From assembly GCA_003024785.1 (NCBI GenBank), contig PUQB01000319.1:210757-274756 (forward strand): DNA of 64,000 nucleotides, written 5' to 3'. This DNA is from Selaginella tamariscina (taxonomy: Eukaryota; Streptophyta; Lycopodiopsida; Selaginellales; Selaginellaceae). The notes under the pieces are model-generated. The model had not been told where the DNA came from and ran no database searches. It saw only the letters and a list, made by a program, of their open reading frames with translations. The position numbers and the translations under genes are program-made. This document shows positions 1 through 13,330 of this stretch, one piece after another. Each line of letters begins with the position of its first letter. Position 1 is the first letter of the stretch.

Positions 1-2265
1 GCTTTCCATACACGCTATGAGCATTTTGAGTACATAGTGATGCCTTTTGGGTTAACTAATGCTCATGTAATTTTCTAGCATATGGCCAACGACATCTTTT
101 GTGACTTTCTTAATTGGTTTATGATTATCTACTTGGATGACATCCTTATTTTCTTAAAAACATAGGAGGAACATCAACAACACGTCTGTTAGGTTCTGGA
201 GAGACTTCGGCAACATGGTCTCTATGCCAAGCTGGAGAACTATCATTTTCACTAGGAACATGTTGAGTTTCTGGGATACATGGTGTCACGCACTGGGATC
301 TCCATTAACCCGGCCAAGATGCACAAAGTTCTTGAGTGAAAAATGCCGAAGTCAGCTCGAGACATCCAGTGTTTCCTCGGCTTTGCCAATTGCTACCAAC
401 ACTTCATTAAGGACTTTTCCAAAATTGTGCTTCCATTGAATCATCTCACCAAGAAGAAGGTTCTATTCAAGTGGTCTATGGAGGCTAAGAACGTGTTTAT
501 CACATTCAAGTTTGCTTTTACCTTGGCTTTGATCTTGCTTCACCTCAACCCGGTCAAACCCTTTGTGATGGAGACAAATGCATCTGACTTTGTTTTGGGT
601 GGTATTCTCTATCAGTATAGCTCTGATAGTGATCTACACAATGTAGCATTCCACTCGTGCAAGTTCACGGCTGCGAAGATCAATTATGGGATTCATAACA
701 AGGAACTTCTAGTTATCATGGATTACTTCCAAGAGTGCCAAAAGTTTCTTGAAGGCTTCCCGCACAAGGTAACCAACCGTCTTCACTAATCATCAAAACT
801 TGGTTCACTTTTCTCAGGCTCAAGTTATGAATCGATGTCAAGTTTGTTAAACCCATCAGATCTTCTCTTGGTTTGACTTTGAGATTAAGTATTGACCTAG
901 CACTTAGCAAGTTCAATCCAACACACTTTTACGACAAGCATATGCTAGCAACATCAAATTTGACCAAAAAAAAGCAAGAGGTACTTGATCCCTAACGCCT
1001 CTAAGCACTCATTCTTCATGTGCACCCTTCGACTCCAGCCTTCTTAACATTATCTGCTCTGAACTTGTCTATGATCCACTAGCTCAAGATATCTTGAGTC
1101 ACCTTGCAAGTAACACTTCATCCATCTCACAACCCGACTTCAATCTATTTCGATTAGCAAACAATCTGCTTCTCTGTAATAACTTGGTTTATGTTTCACT
1201 AGGTGACGCTTGACTTCAATTGCTATAGTCTTACCATGACACTTTGCTTACTTGTCACTTTGGCATTACGAAAAATAGTGGAATTAATCAGTCATAACTA
1301 TAGTGGCCCCAACTACGCCAGTCAATGGAAGAATTTATTCATATCTATGACATCTATGCTCGCTCTAAAATTCCTCATCATCGCTCATATGGTCTCCTCC
1401 AACCGCTTCAAGCTCCAATAATGCCTTGAACTTGCATCTCGATAGACTTTGTGACTGGTTTGTTGCCAACTCAAGAATTTGACACTATTCTCGTCGTTGT
1501 AAACCATTTTACTAAGATGGCTCACTTCCTACCACCCTGATAACATTATCAGCAATCATGGTCTACAATTTATTGTTAAGTTTTAACAACGACTTCTTGA
1601 GCTATTCAAGATCAAGAGGTCGTTATCTTTGGGTTATCATTCAAAATCTAATGGTCAATTGGAACACACTATCCAAACCCTCAAATAGTATTTATGGTGC
1701 TTCATCAATTACCATCAAAATGATTAGTTACTACTATTGCCCTTAGCTAAGTTTCCTACAACAATTCCAAACATGTCAACCATCTATGCCTCGACAGGTC
1801 AACATTTACAATGGACGCCTAGGAGTTCGATAAATCCATCTACCAAAGATTAACTTGACCATCTCCAATCTATTCAAGCTACACTTGATTAACATCTTTT
1901 GGAGGCACAAGAACATCAAAAGACAACTACCACTCGGTATCATAAAGACAATTTGGTTTATCATGTTAGTGAGCAGTCTAGCTTCTTCAATGCAACATCA
2001 AGATTACAACCTTGTAAAACGTTTTGACTATCAATGCCTTTATTTGTTATTCTTATCATGATGAGTTTATCCATAAGCTAGATTGTTATCCTCTTTTTCG
2101 AGAGTTGAGCTTGTTCGGATACTTGCAATGAAACTCGTTGATGGCGTCATGAATTTGTTGTAGATTTGTTGCGGGTTCCTAAGAACGCTCACTTGAAGGG
2201 TAGCCAACCCAATTAACCAAGTAATAGAGTTGGTGACAAAGGAACTTAAAGTCTAACTTTATATT
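1..2265 (+). mobile_element. Degenerate Ty3/gypsy retrotransposon, pol remnant
   Basis: Remains of a reverse transcriptase, RNase H and integrase polyprotein in the normal gypsy order. The window opens inside the RT; the YLDD catalytic box lies at about 130-141, and the RNase H start (ETNASDFVLGGIL) at about 570-610. The integrase core is recognisable at 1493-1534 (VVVNHFTKMAHFLP) and again near 1630-1680, where the usual YHPQTDGQ reads as a diverged YHSKSNGQ. Stops and frame changes interrupt every domain, so it cannot be active. The tail to about 2265 still resembles the end of pol. The left end is outside the window and no LTR was identified. It is unlike the three other gypsy copies here and belongs to a different lineage. 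Confidence 0.85.
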
Positions 2266-3253
2266 TTAAATCATTGTCAATTGTAACTAGAGTTGGAGAT
2301 GGTAAAGTTCGACTAGGGAGGTGTGTTTGAATGATATAACTCAAGAACAGAAACATGAAATATCAAATGGATGTGTATCGAATAAGGAAGCTCCAACCAA
2401 TAAGCCACATTGTTAATACAATAAGTGGGTTAAAGTATGGGTCATTTAATAATTCTTAAGCATAGGTAAATCTAAGAACTTAAAAATAAATTCATTAGGT
2501 TAAAGGATAACAATTGAGTTAAAGTCATTAAATAGCTCATGCTTAAGATTTCTTAAAGATAAATTTATCAAGTTAAGAATAATAATTATCCAAATTAGGA
2601 ATAAACTCATTAGGTTAAAGATAAAAGTCTAACTTATAAATAAAATCACCGTAGAAGTTATTAAATAGTAAACTTAAATAAACTCACTAGATATGGGTTA
2701 AGGGTTTAATTTAATATAAACTTATCAAGTTAAGGATAATAATTAAATTAAAAATTCATTAATTAATAATTTATTATTAAAATAATTAATCCCACTAATG
2801 ATGAACATGTGGACTAGTAATTATATAACTCATCTAAGAATAATATTGCAGAATAACACTAATTGTATTAATAAAGGGATTTGAAATTGCATTTTCAGCT
2901 ATTAATAATGTGGTTATTGGTAATAATTATTTATATTAGTAAAAGGATTTGAAATTACATTTTTAGTTTATTATTAATACTGTGGTTTACTAGAACAATT
3001 AATAATATAACAAGTAAATAACAAGAGAATGAAACATTAGTATTGAAATTATCATGAGTCAAAAAAAATTATTGTGGATTGTGAAAAAGTCTTAGTATTC
3101 AATGAAAAGATACTTACAAGGTTAGAAAACTTACAAGGTTACAATGTTTTTACGCATTTGGTTTCTCTCTCTCACACATGCACGCACACACGCACGCACG
3201 CTCGCACACCAAAGGGATAATACACTTTTCATAAACAAAAATACACGTACATG
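2266..3253. other. AT-rich gene-free stretch
   Basis: No credible coding frame. Much of 2440-2800 is built from loosely repeated motifs containing GGTTAA and AGGATAA. A GA/CA-rich tract lies at about 3160-3210, just 3' of the LURP-one-related gene. It may include remains of the LTR of the preceding element. Confidence 0.5.
2873..2993. repeat. Two-copy tandem repeat, unit about 60-68 bp
   Basis: Two head-to-tail diverged copies, 2873-2940 and 2941-2993. Both start with (A)AAGGATTTGAAATT and end around TAATA(A/C)TGTGGTT. Confidence 0.6.
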
Positions 3254-4075
3254 TCACTTATCAGGGTGGTGTATTATAAGCAACAAGGCCACTGCAAAAG
3301 CATAGTCCATGCCCGAGGACACCGTGATACGATACCCCGACTTGAATGTACAGCAAGGAGCAACCTGTTTCATCTGAATATATACCATAAAACACACATT
3401 AAACCCCATGAAATACATATGCACACGCACGCACGCACGCCACATGTGCATGTACGTGGTTCTTATATATTCTTATAATTTAAAATGAATACGTGTTTTA
3501 TAATATAACTAACACGTGTATATGTATATACTAACACCTTAGCAACTACACGTCGGTCTTTGAAAACTTTGAAGTGGAAACCATCTGTCTTTACTTTATA
3601 ATATGGAGCATCACTATTTGGATCCGGATTAGGCCGAAGATATACTTGCATTGACATATCTGTATGAAAACACAATAGGTTTTCTCACCATGAACAGTGG
3701 ACGTGTATTTATATCCGACCCAGCGTAACCAAACCAAACAGTGTGTAGTAAAGAATGCTGCATAATTAATATTTATAAAAATTAATATATTATTATTTTT
3801 TATATAGAATTAATTTAACTTACTTTTCGACATAATCTGAGTATTGATGTATCCTTTGAATCTTTAATAAGTATTGTTGTTGGGCTGAATTTGTGATGCT
3901 TTACTCTGAATACCACATTATTTCGAAAATCTGTCACCTTATTTCTCTCCTTATACATTAAACAAAGCTCTTCCTTGTGTAAGCAGAACTTTGTATCAAC
4001 TATTTCCCTTAATATGTAATTGGATGAGGAAGAGTAAGCAGTGGAGACTGAAGAAGAACATATAGAAGAATCCAT
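3254..4075 (-). CDS. LURP-one-related (LOR/Tubby-like fold) protein
   Basis: Three-exon gene for a small plant protein of the LURP-one-related family, a fold shared with the Tubby C-terminal domain and phospholipid scramblases. Cellular role is not established for most members; some act in defence. Exons: 4075-3824, 3757-3538 and 3373-3254. Exon 1 has the family's DTKFC and NVVFRVKHHKFSP stretch and ends at a perfect GTAAGT donor. Exon 2 has WFGYAGSD and MQVYL. Exon 3 carries the diagnostic C-terminus GMDYAFAVALLLI and the stop. Predicted length is about 195 residues, normal for the family. The frame must change by one base inside exon 2 near 3655-3680, between the PLFMVRK part and the MQVYL part, so this is a decaying gene or carries a sequence error. 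The start was chosen as the first Met in frame with conserved sequence. Confidence 0.8.
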
Positions 4076-4281
4076 CAATGTTAATGTATATCTTGCTACA
4101 TATATATTACTACACACACGTGTATGTGTGTATGTGTGTGTGCGTGTGTGTAAAAAACAGATTTGGGCTGGAAGGAGGCACAAAAGGACGTTAAACAATG
4201 TGTATATGTGGATATGCAATTTCTTGTTTTAACAAATGGCCGTTTATGGAGCTTTGTCCTCTGCTCGTGAAAAACAACTTT

Positions 4282-4305
4282 AAACCTTAAACCCTAAACC
4301 CTAAT
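4282..4305 (+). promoter_or_regulatory. Telo-box motif upstream of the LURP-one-related gene
   Basis: Consecutive AAACCCTAA-type motifs about 210 bp upstream of the gene's start codon. Short AAACCCTAA boxes are frequent in plant promoters, and two units are too few to suggest a telomere remnant. Confidence 0.45.
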
Positions 4306-4658
4306 TTTAACGGTAACTTAATAATGTTTAATATTATAATTGACATACATCCCATTTAACCCTTAACAGCATAAAATTATATTCTTAACCCACTTCTGTG
4401 TGTGTCTTATATGTATGTGTGTAAGTGTGCACGCTCGAATTGTTGTGTTTGTATGTGATTCTTATTGGGTGTGTGTATCTGTATGTATATTAATTTTATA
4501 TTGTTACTAGGTTAAAACGGACGTTTATACACAATGTGTATTGATTTATATTGTCATTGGGCTAAAACGACTGTATTGATTTCATATTGTTCTGGGGGTT
4601 ATATATATATATATATATATAACAAGAAAAAGAATAAATTGCTTAAATTTTACAATGT

Positions 4659-5931
4659 TCACATGCTACATTCAGGTGGTGGAGTGGGATAACGTGTAGA
4701 ATCAACACAGTAATCATAAACCATGTAATTATTTTTAACCCACCTTAACCTGTGTAACTGGTTCTGATTAAGCTCATAATAAGGTTCCTGGTTCCACCAA
4801 GAACCAGCTGCCACGTCTCCACAGTGTTCCAGGTTGTCACCGTCGCCGTTGCCGGCATTCCATTCACAAGCGTCCACGGCGAAGCTCCGGTACGATGCAA
4901 CAAACGGAGCTCTGTTCCAATCGATCTTTACCAAGCCTCCACGTGTCGCCCATTGATCACCGTTCCAGATGCTGGAATATGCTCCCATTGGTTGCTTTGA
5001 TGGGAACGGTAGTCCTTTTGCTTCGTTGTTTTTGAACACCCTTATCGGAACCTCGTCCACTAGAAATCTGTAAATGTAATATACATACTTATATAACACA
5101 AATGTATAATATACACATATGCACACGTATGCACGTATGCACTTACAAACTATGTGTTCGTGTGTGTGTATAGAGAGAGATAACATAAATGTATAATATA
5201 CACATATGTACTTAAAATGTATCTTGTGTATATATATATATAGAGAGAGATACCATAAATACACATATGCACACGTATGTACTTACAATGTATCTGTGTG
5301 TGCATATATATAGAGAGAGAGATTTCATGTTATTTTCTCATTCACATGTGGTCAATACAAAACATAGACATCTATACATAAACAGACACGTACATACATA
5401 CAAAGCACACTCATTACACGCATGTATAGACACATATGGTACACACACACAGATGGTTAATACAAAACATATATAGACATCTACATAAACAGACACACAC
5501 ACACATATGCATAATTACATGCATATAGAGAGAGAGTTATACTTTTCCACATTTACTATGGGTGGGTTAATACAAAAACATATATAGACATCATTATGTA
5601 AACACACGCACGCACGCACACGTATACACGTACACAATCTGGTGTTGGTTCCAGAGAACAGAGTAGGAATGGAAACTGGTAGTTGGATCAAACCAGAGGA
5701 ATATCCTCTGCTCCCTCTCACCTACACCATTGGAATATACGTTTGTCTGGAGTACGTATGGCTCCCCGGAAACATTGCCTAGAAATTCGAAGTCAAGCTC
5801 GTCTCTGTTGTCTGCTTGACCCGAAGTCAACTGCAACAATTAATATAAATAAATAAATAAATAAATAAAATCTCTCAGAACCATGATAAACATTGAAATT
5901 ATATTGTAGAAATATTTCATACGTTACTATA

Positions 5932-5964
<33 letters not shown>

Positions 5965-6292
5965 GAGAGAGAGAGACGTAGTATGCTGTGACTGTTCCAG
6001 CGGAGTCACCGGGGACCAGCTTCATATCCATGCTTATACTTCCAAATAAAAACTTGCTCTTAGAGGCAAACCCAGAGCCTGAAATGGTAAACTTCAAATA
6101 AACATAATGTTCAATATATATTTCATTTAAACAGTATTATATTAAAGGCACACTTGTGAATAAAACTAGTTATATACATATATGCAATACGAGTCAAAGT
6201 AGACGTATAGAAGGCTATATATCAGAAACTGCATTACATTGTTAGATATGAATCCAATTCATACACATACACTTGCATATACGTATGTAACT

Positions 6293-6355
<63 letters not shown>

Positions 6356-6600
6356 TTACTTTCCATTCACATATGGTTAATACAGAAATGTATATCTACA
6401 CACACACACACACACACACCTGAGGAGTTATCGAGGCGTAGTTCGAGCGATTTACCGTCAAAGAAGGTGTTAACATGATCAGGGGACCATGTAACAGCAA
6501 AATCTGTAATGAAATTCTTATTCACAGAAGCTGCAAATACATTAGAGAGGCAAAAGAGTGAAACTAAGGCAAACTCGAACATTCTCATAATTTCACACAC
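4659..6600 (-). CDS. XTH: Xyloglucan endotransglucosylase/hydrolase (GH16), secreted
   Basis: Cell-wall enzyme that cuts and rejoins xyloglucan chains in the apoplast. Four exons with an open frame throughout: 6600-6420, 6078-5978, 5830-5634 and 5067-4659, giving about 296 residues, typical for the family. Residues 1-24 form a signal peptide ([20 protein letters not shown]). Exon 2 has [13 protein letters not shown] and [14 protein letters not shown]. Exon 3 has the catalytic [10 protein letters not shown], with both acidic catalytic residues, followed by the conserved N-glycosylation site NVSG. Exon 4 has [10 protein letters not shown] and the XET C-terminal region with conserved Cys and CEWN. 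The residue just before the catalytic motif is Arg, where His is usual. Intron 1 starts directly in a (GT)n run. This is the only multi-exon host gene here without an apparent frameshift. Confidence 0.95.
6301..6353. repeat. Compound (TA)n(GA)n microsatellite in XTH intron 1
   Basis: About 11 TA units followed by about 16 GA units, inside the first intron of the XTH gene. A (CA)n run at about 6400-6419 abuts the 5' splice site on the sense strand. Confidence 0.9.
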
Positions 6601-7510
6601 AAACTAAAATATATATATGTATATACATATGTATATAATACGCTCTATATATACGCTATACACCTGAAACCAAGGTGTGATTGGTACTGTGCAGACAGAT
6701 TTTTACTTTTAGGCTGGAAATATTCCTGCCAGTGTACCGTACATAAAAATTTTAATACAAGAAAGTATATTTATCGTATTAAAATTATTATTATATAGTA
6801 TATTATATATATACATATGTAAGTACCTAGTTCTATACATTAGTATACGTATACTTAAACATAAACACAGAGTACATGTACTTTCTCTACGTGATATACG
6901 TAGGTGTAGGCTTGAATCATGACTCAATATACTCTCAATCAATAATATTCTTTATCTATGTTTAAAATATTATTTTATTAATTATTAAATATTAAATTTA
7001 TATTTGAAATATTATCTCATCCGGACAATTGCAATCACATCGCCGGGTTTAATATACGTTGTAGGATTTGAAAATATGAAAGGTTAAGTTAATTAATACC
7101 TTATTTTACTTAATCTAACAAATATAGTGTAGTTTTTCCACGCAAGGGTTCTTTCAAACACAGCTGGCTCTGCGTGTAAATTTATACGCTTTCCAGCTAA
7201 TTATTATTTATTAAAGTTTGTACCTTCTGCACAATATATTCCCCTCAGAAATACTTAGTATAGATTAGACACTTCAGTTTACCTTTGCTTGCTAAGAAAG
7301 AAAGAGATAAATATTTAATAATTTAATGAGATTTCAGAATATTATAATTTAAATTAAAAATTGTAACGCAATATATATGGAAATTTTTTAATATGTAAAA
7401 TAAAATAATAAATTAAATGAATCATCCTAGGCTATATGCTACAAATATTAAATTTATTCTAAATTCGTGATGTAAATTTAATCTTAAAGTAATTAAATAT
7501 TGAACAAAAT

Positions 7511-7617
7511 AATATACTTAAAAGAATCCGAAGATTGAATCTCCTTTTTCATATTAATCATAAAAGAATATATTTAAGAAAAAGGAGACTCAATCTTTGG
7601 ATTCTTTTAAGAATATA
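7511..7617. repeat. Fold-back inverted repeat with 39-bp arms
   Basis: Arms 7511-7549 and 7579-7617 are reverse complements with about four mismatches, separated by 29 bases. The shared core pairs AAGATTGAATCTCC with GGAGACTCAATCTT. It resembles a MITE remnant or a young small-RNA hairpin; no flanking duplication was seen. Confidence 0.75.
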
Positions 7618-7721
7618 CTTTAAAACCTTTTATAAAAAATTAGATTATCTTATGTATTTTTATACTTAAAAGATAATATATTTAAAGTAAAGGGGACTTG
7701 ATGAAGTAACATACATTAATC

Positions 7722-7790
7722 AAAACGTTTAAATTATTTAATTTAAATTTTAATTAATTAAAAAAATAAATTAAATAATTTAAACTTTTA
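7722..7790. repeat. AT-rich imperfect palindrome
   Basis: GTTTAAATTATTTAATTTAA near 7727 pairs with TTAAATTAAATAATTTAAAC ending near 7785. It lies 105 bp from the other fold-back and may share its origin. Confidence 0.55.
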
Positions 7791-8191
7791 AGGGTATATT
7801 TTGATTTAGATTTAATTAATTTTAAATTTATAATATAGAGAGAAATAAATGATTGGCAAGGAGTATAATATTTTGAAATCTGTTCTTATTATATTCCTTT
7901 AGATTATGAATAGTTAATCATGAAGAAATTCTTTAAAAACTAATTATAACACAACTCACAGTATCATAATATGCATTGTGACATTACTTATATACATATG
8001 ATTATAGACACATGTGTGTCTATATTGATTTAAATTCAGCTTCTAATAAATTAATTTAATAGAACATAATTATAAGTCCTAAGTAGGTTGAATAAATTTT
8101 TCCTTTGAGTTTTGAGCGTGTTGCATATATGTTTAGGAAGAGAGTCTATTGCATTTCTTATTTATCTATTATACATTTGTAATATAATCTG

Positions 8192-8195
<4 letters not shown>

Positions 8196-8250
<55 letters not shown>
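8196..8250. repeat. (AT)27 microsatellite
   Basis: Uninterrupted AT dinucleotide run. The ORF that reads through it is an artefact. Confidence 0.95.
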
Positions 8251-8253
<3 letters not shown>

Positions 8254-8691
8254 TACATGTGTGTATAGATTATAATACATTGGGAGAGATGGTTATCATT
8301 CCCATTTAGACTTTGATTGCTAACTTGGGGACTGTCAGTTTTAACATATAATAAGTAATATATTAGAATTTAACTACATGTAATTCTATGTAATAATATG
8401 AGCAGATAATTATTATATGTTAACCACTTTTTGGTTACCATATATATATATGCACCATTGAGTTTATTAAATATATTCTACTATATCTATACCATATGTT
8501 TTTGTGTATATAATGAGTAGTTATATATATAGTTAGTTAGCTGGTTGGGAGTGACTATTTCCTGCACTCATATGCTGCACACCTGGAGCATGCGATTGTA
8601 TAAGTATACACCAATATACTTTTAATTTGACCTTGGCACACAGGTTCTATTTATTAATAATGATATGGATAAATTTATTGTAAACCAGACT

Positions 8692-8838
8692 TGTGATAGA
8701 AATGTGTATCTTCATTATTTTAAACCCTAACTTATATATAAGAGTGAATGGTCCAAATTGAATCAAATCTAATGGTTATTAAAATCCATTATGCTAATAA
8801 TAATATGTGCACATGCAGGCATACACGTGGATCTTACA
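8692..8838 (-). repeat. 3' LTR of the 8.7-13.3 kb gypsy element
   Basis: On the + strand it starts TGTGATAGAAATGTG and ends ATCTTACA. It aligns with both LTRs of the 56.7-61.5 kb element, sharing CCCTAACTTATAT and ATGCTAATAATAATATGTGCA. A purine-rich tract adjoins it on the element side (8839-8860), as expected for a polypurine tract. Confidence 0.7.
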
Positions 8839-11800
8839 TCATCCCTCCTCTAGCAAGGATGTAAGTTGGTTAGGGTTCTGTTGTAGATGGGCTAAATTTA
8901 GAAGAACATCAAGAAGAGGCACTGGTGGATCTGTAGGCGGCATAACTTGTTCCTGTTTCACAAAATGCTTCAATCATTGCACATGTACAATCTCCGGAGG
9001 ATTGGGTTGAATGTCATGCCGAACCTTATAAACTTGCGGCCTTACTTGCCGTAGCACTCGATACGGTCCTTCCCACTGAGGAAGGAGACTCTTAACTAAA
9101 CCACATACCGTAAACTTGGGAAAATGAACCAACACTAGTTCATCAACTTTGTACTCCGCAGGAAGATGATGGTGCGAGTTGTAACATTGTTGTTGTCCTA
9201 CTTGTACGCGGCTTAAGTGTTCTACTGACTCTGTACGAACCAATGGAAGAATGCTCATCAAATACCGATCCCACAACTTAGCATCAGCAGCTCACGGTAA
9301 CCGAGAAGGCAAACCCAACCCCATTGGCAACACCAGGTCATAACCATACAAGAGCTTATATGGGGAAGTATCAATGGAACTTTGTACTCCAATGATATAA
9401 GCATATCGGAGAGACGGCAAATAACTGAATGTTGAAAGTTCACATACTTCGCGATCATCCCCTTGAAGGTTCTAACGAGCCGTTCCACTAAACCATCTGT
9501 CTGAGGATGATAAGCACTTGTGAAAGTGTGGCATATCCCTAGTTGAGACGTTAAACATGAAATGCCTTAGCCATAAATGCAGAACCATTATCCGATAAAA
9601 TTCGCTCTGGACAAGAATGCTGAAACATGACTCAATTAAGGAGAAACTGACCAACAGTAGAAGCAGCCACACTAGTAATAGCACCAACTTCTACCCAACG
9701 AGTTAGGTAATCAAAAGCAATAATAACGTACTCATTACCAGCAGTTGACTGTGGAAAAGGTCTCATCAAATCAAATGTCACCAACTCAAACGGATGAGAA
9801 ACTGCAATTAACTCCAATCGTCCTTCCGAAGCACATGGGGGAGTATTGCGAGCTTGGCACCACACACAGCTATGCACATACCGAATCACATCTACTCGCA
9901 ACTCCTACCAATATAAAGATCTGTGCAGCTTCTCCATCACACGATGATGTCCATGTGCCCACCAAAATAGGAGAGTCATGGTAAGCATGGAGGAAGTATG
10001 AAAAAAGACTGAAGGCACCACCAATCGTAAAGGATCATCTGGATCAGTCCCCACAAAATAAAAAAGGTTGTCCTGAAGGTGATATTACGAATGTAAATGC
10101 TTAAAAGATAAGTCATTAATAAGTGATGCAGGATTCTCAAACCATCACGAAGCCTTCAAATCCATGGCTCAACCTTTTGAGCTTCTCAAACCTCATCCAA
10201 AGACGGCAAATCTAACTCTGCATTCTACAGACACTGAATGTCAAGCACAGCAACTATTGATGGTACAGAATTTTTGTCTAAAAAGTCCACTGAAGCTGGA
10301 ACAACTGGTTCCTTTGGGGCAACATAAGAGAGAGAAGGTGGAAGAAAAGCCGAGAAAGAGCATCAGCATCAGCTATGGAACTTCCTAGATGATGAACAAC
10401 TTCAAAGTCTTAAATTTGAAGTTTCAAGACCCATCGAGTAGGATGACCAATCAAATTCTTCTGCTTCAACAACGAAGTGACTGTTGCATGATCTCCTTCC
10501 AACAACATCTGCGAACCATGCAAGTAAGTATGGAGCTTCTCAAAACCCCAAAATGCTGCTAGACACTCCTTTTCTGTCGTGGAGTAGTTCACCTCTGTTG
10601 GCTGCAATGTACGGCTAATGTACACAATGGGATGTCGTTGGCCAGAACACGTACTCTCCTGTATCAATACACCCCTGAGGCCAATGTCAGAAGCATCTAC
10701 ACGCAAGATGAAAGGACGGCGTAATTTGGGTATGCCAAAACTGGAGGAGTCGTCAACAACTCTTTGAGATCTGCAAATGCCTGCTTGCAATCTTTAGACC
10801 AAACAAAAGAAGTCATTGACGACTTCAACAACGCCCGCAACGATGCAATACGATTTAAAAGATGATTCACAAAACGACCTAGATATTGTACCTTGCCAAG
10901 AAAGCGTTGCACATCATTCACACACTTTGGCATAGGAACTTCAAAACTGCAACTAGTTTATCAGGATTGACTTGCAAACCTTCACGTGAAATGTGATAAC
11001 CCAATAAGTAGTGTTTTTTGATCCAAACACACACTTAGATGGCTTCAACTTCAAACCAACTTCCCGAAACCGATTCAAAACCTTAGGTACATGCTCCTCC
11101 CATGTTTCATGAATGGATCAAAACATCATCGTTGAAATTGGCAATCACCTTTGGCATGTCGCAAAGAACCTAAAGTTGCTGGAGCATTGCTCAAACCAAA
11201 AGGCATCACCAAGAATTTGTACATGCCAAATGGTGTCCAAAAGCAGTCTTGGGAATGTCCATGTCAGCCATCGAAACTTGCCAATATCCAAAGACGAGAT
11301 CTAACTTGGTGAATCAACGGCTCCGCCCCAGTCGATCCAAAAGGTCTGCAGCATGAGGAAGTGGGTACACATCTGAGACGGTTAATCAATGTAGAATCGA
11401 ATGCTCCCATCAGGCTTCGTCATAAGATGAGGTTCGCACGCCCAAGAACTTCGAGATTTTCGGATAACACCCTTTTCCAACATTTCTTTGACATTTGCTC
11501 GTAAGATCTTGAGCTTCTTTGGTGACCGACGCCGAACAGGTACCTTGATTGGCCTAGCATCTCCAATTGGAATAAGGTGGCATGTCACAATCTTGGCCCC
11601 AGATGACAAGTCAAAGTTGAAAAGATTCACATACTTCTTCTTGAGTTGATTAATAACTACAGCACGATGATCGTCTAATGGGTCCAGAGAGACGATCATC
11701 TAATGGGTCCAGAGAAGGAAATGAAGAGAAAATGGTTGGAAGTAGGGGTGAGACAAAAGTGATGGAAGCAGAGGTGGAGTTAAATAGGGGAGACTTTTCA

Positions 11801-13330
11801 AAGTCACACTTGGCATGATTGCGAGTCAACCAATTCATACCAAGGATAAAGTGAAAAGCTTAACTCGGCACCACCCGAAAAGATTGAAGCTCAAGCTTAC
11901 GATCGTGCACATGAACAACAATGTTAACTTCATCCCGTGAACAAGCACGAGTGTGTCCGTTGCCGTACAGAATAAAGACTGGTTCTACTGCATGATGCAA
12001 ATAAAGGTTGCAATGTGTAGCAACAGATTGAGAAATAAAGGACAAACTCGAACCTGTATCCACCAACACTGAAAAGAAAATAAGAAGTGGCATGTGATTA
12101 AATCGAGCTTGAAAAGTGAAGACTGGATGATTTGGTGCCGAGTGAACCCCTTGATGATGCTCCCGAAAGAAAGATGGAGGGTCACTAATTTATTTGCACA
12201 AGGATCCTCCTTTACTCGTGCAATTCGTCATTTCCCGGAAGATCCACCGTATCATAACCTTCCACTGCAGCAGCACCAACCGGACGTTGTTGACGTCATG
12301 GCCTCCACCCTGGAAATGGGGGATGCCAATCAAGAAACCGTTGACAGCACCGATACGTGTGTCAATCTCATCACACGCCCAACAACGAACTGCACGTCCA
12401 CATCCTCGTTCACGGGCCCAACCTTGTGCTGATACACAAGTAGCAACAGCTTCAACCTCCATCGAAACAGGTTCATCCCTAACATGAAGTGGAACGAGAG
12501 CATGTGAAGGTGCAAGTGGGAGAGGTGATGACTCATATCGTTGTGCCAGCCTCAAAGCATCGTCAAGAGTCACTGGAGCTAGTGCATGCATAAGCCCCAT
12601 AAGGTCTTGACGAAGTGCTAGCCAAAAACATACCTAACTTATGCGTTCCGACATGTTAGTTTGCACGCAGCAAAAGGCTTCGAAAGCGAACACCAAACTG
12701 CATCACCAACTCAGATGGCTCCTAACGAATACGATGCAACTACTAAAAAGCATCCTCACAGTCGTCTGCATGCCCAAATACACATTTGAAAATCTCTAGA
12801 AGAATACTCCAATCTCCACGTCCAGACCATTGTACCACTGTAACGCCGTCCCTTAAAGTCAAGTAGGAAATTCACACAAACACTCAGCACCGTCCCACGA
12901 ATGATATGTGGCAACCACAGTGAAGTGGTCAAACCAATGGTGGATTTCCGCAAAAGAAATCCGGTTAGATGCGGGGGTTTGCAACATGAGCAGGAGGAGT
13001 ATCATGGGTTATGAATGTTGTCGTCCGCTGAGAGTGATTGTTCAATTACATACGCATGGCATTCAACAACTGCATGAGTAACTGCTCCATAGACAGACAA
13101 AGGATTTGGTTATTGTGGATCCATGGATGAAGAAAATACAAAATCTACAAGAAAGAAATATATCTAAACAGTGAAAAAAGCTAAATCTAAGAAGACAAAG
13201 AAAATCGATAAAAAGACATAAATCCGAGCATTCTATAAGAACAATTAGAGTTGCCCCTCACCTCCACCAACGTGAGACTCGGAATATAAAAATGTGTCGC
13301 CATCAACCATTTGCATTTAATATAAAGACT
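8692..13330 (-). mobile_element. Degenerate Ty3/gypsy element (same family as 56696-61496)
   Basis: Reads right to left. Gag occupies about 13130-12190, with a degraded zinc knuckle near CWACDE. Protease is at 12093-11860 (VDTGSSLSFIS, catalytic Asp kept). RT is at about 11700-10930, RNase H at 10790-10410 (RVDASDIGLRGVL and TTEKECLAAFWGFEKLH), and integrase at 9984-8974 with ERLVRTFKGM. Frameshifts and stops occur in all domains. The RT active-site codons at about 11125 read NDDV where the sister copy reads IDDV. It matches the 56.7-61.5 kb element domain by domain. The right end near 13270-13330 is partly eroded. Confidence 0.9.

Larger units (their letters stand above)
6601..8691. other. 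AT-rich intergenic region, XTH upstream side
   Basis: No supported gene. It contains the presumed XTH promoter near 6600-6720, two fold-back repeats (listed separately) and long A/T tracts. ORFs here are artefacts of low-complexity sequence. Confidence 0.6.
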
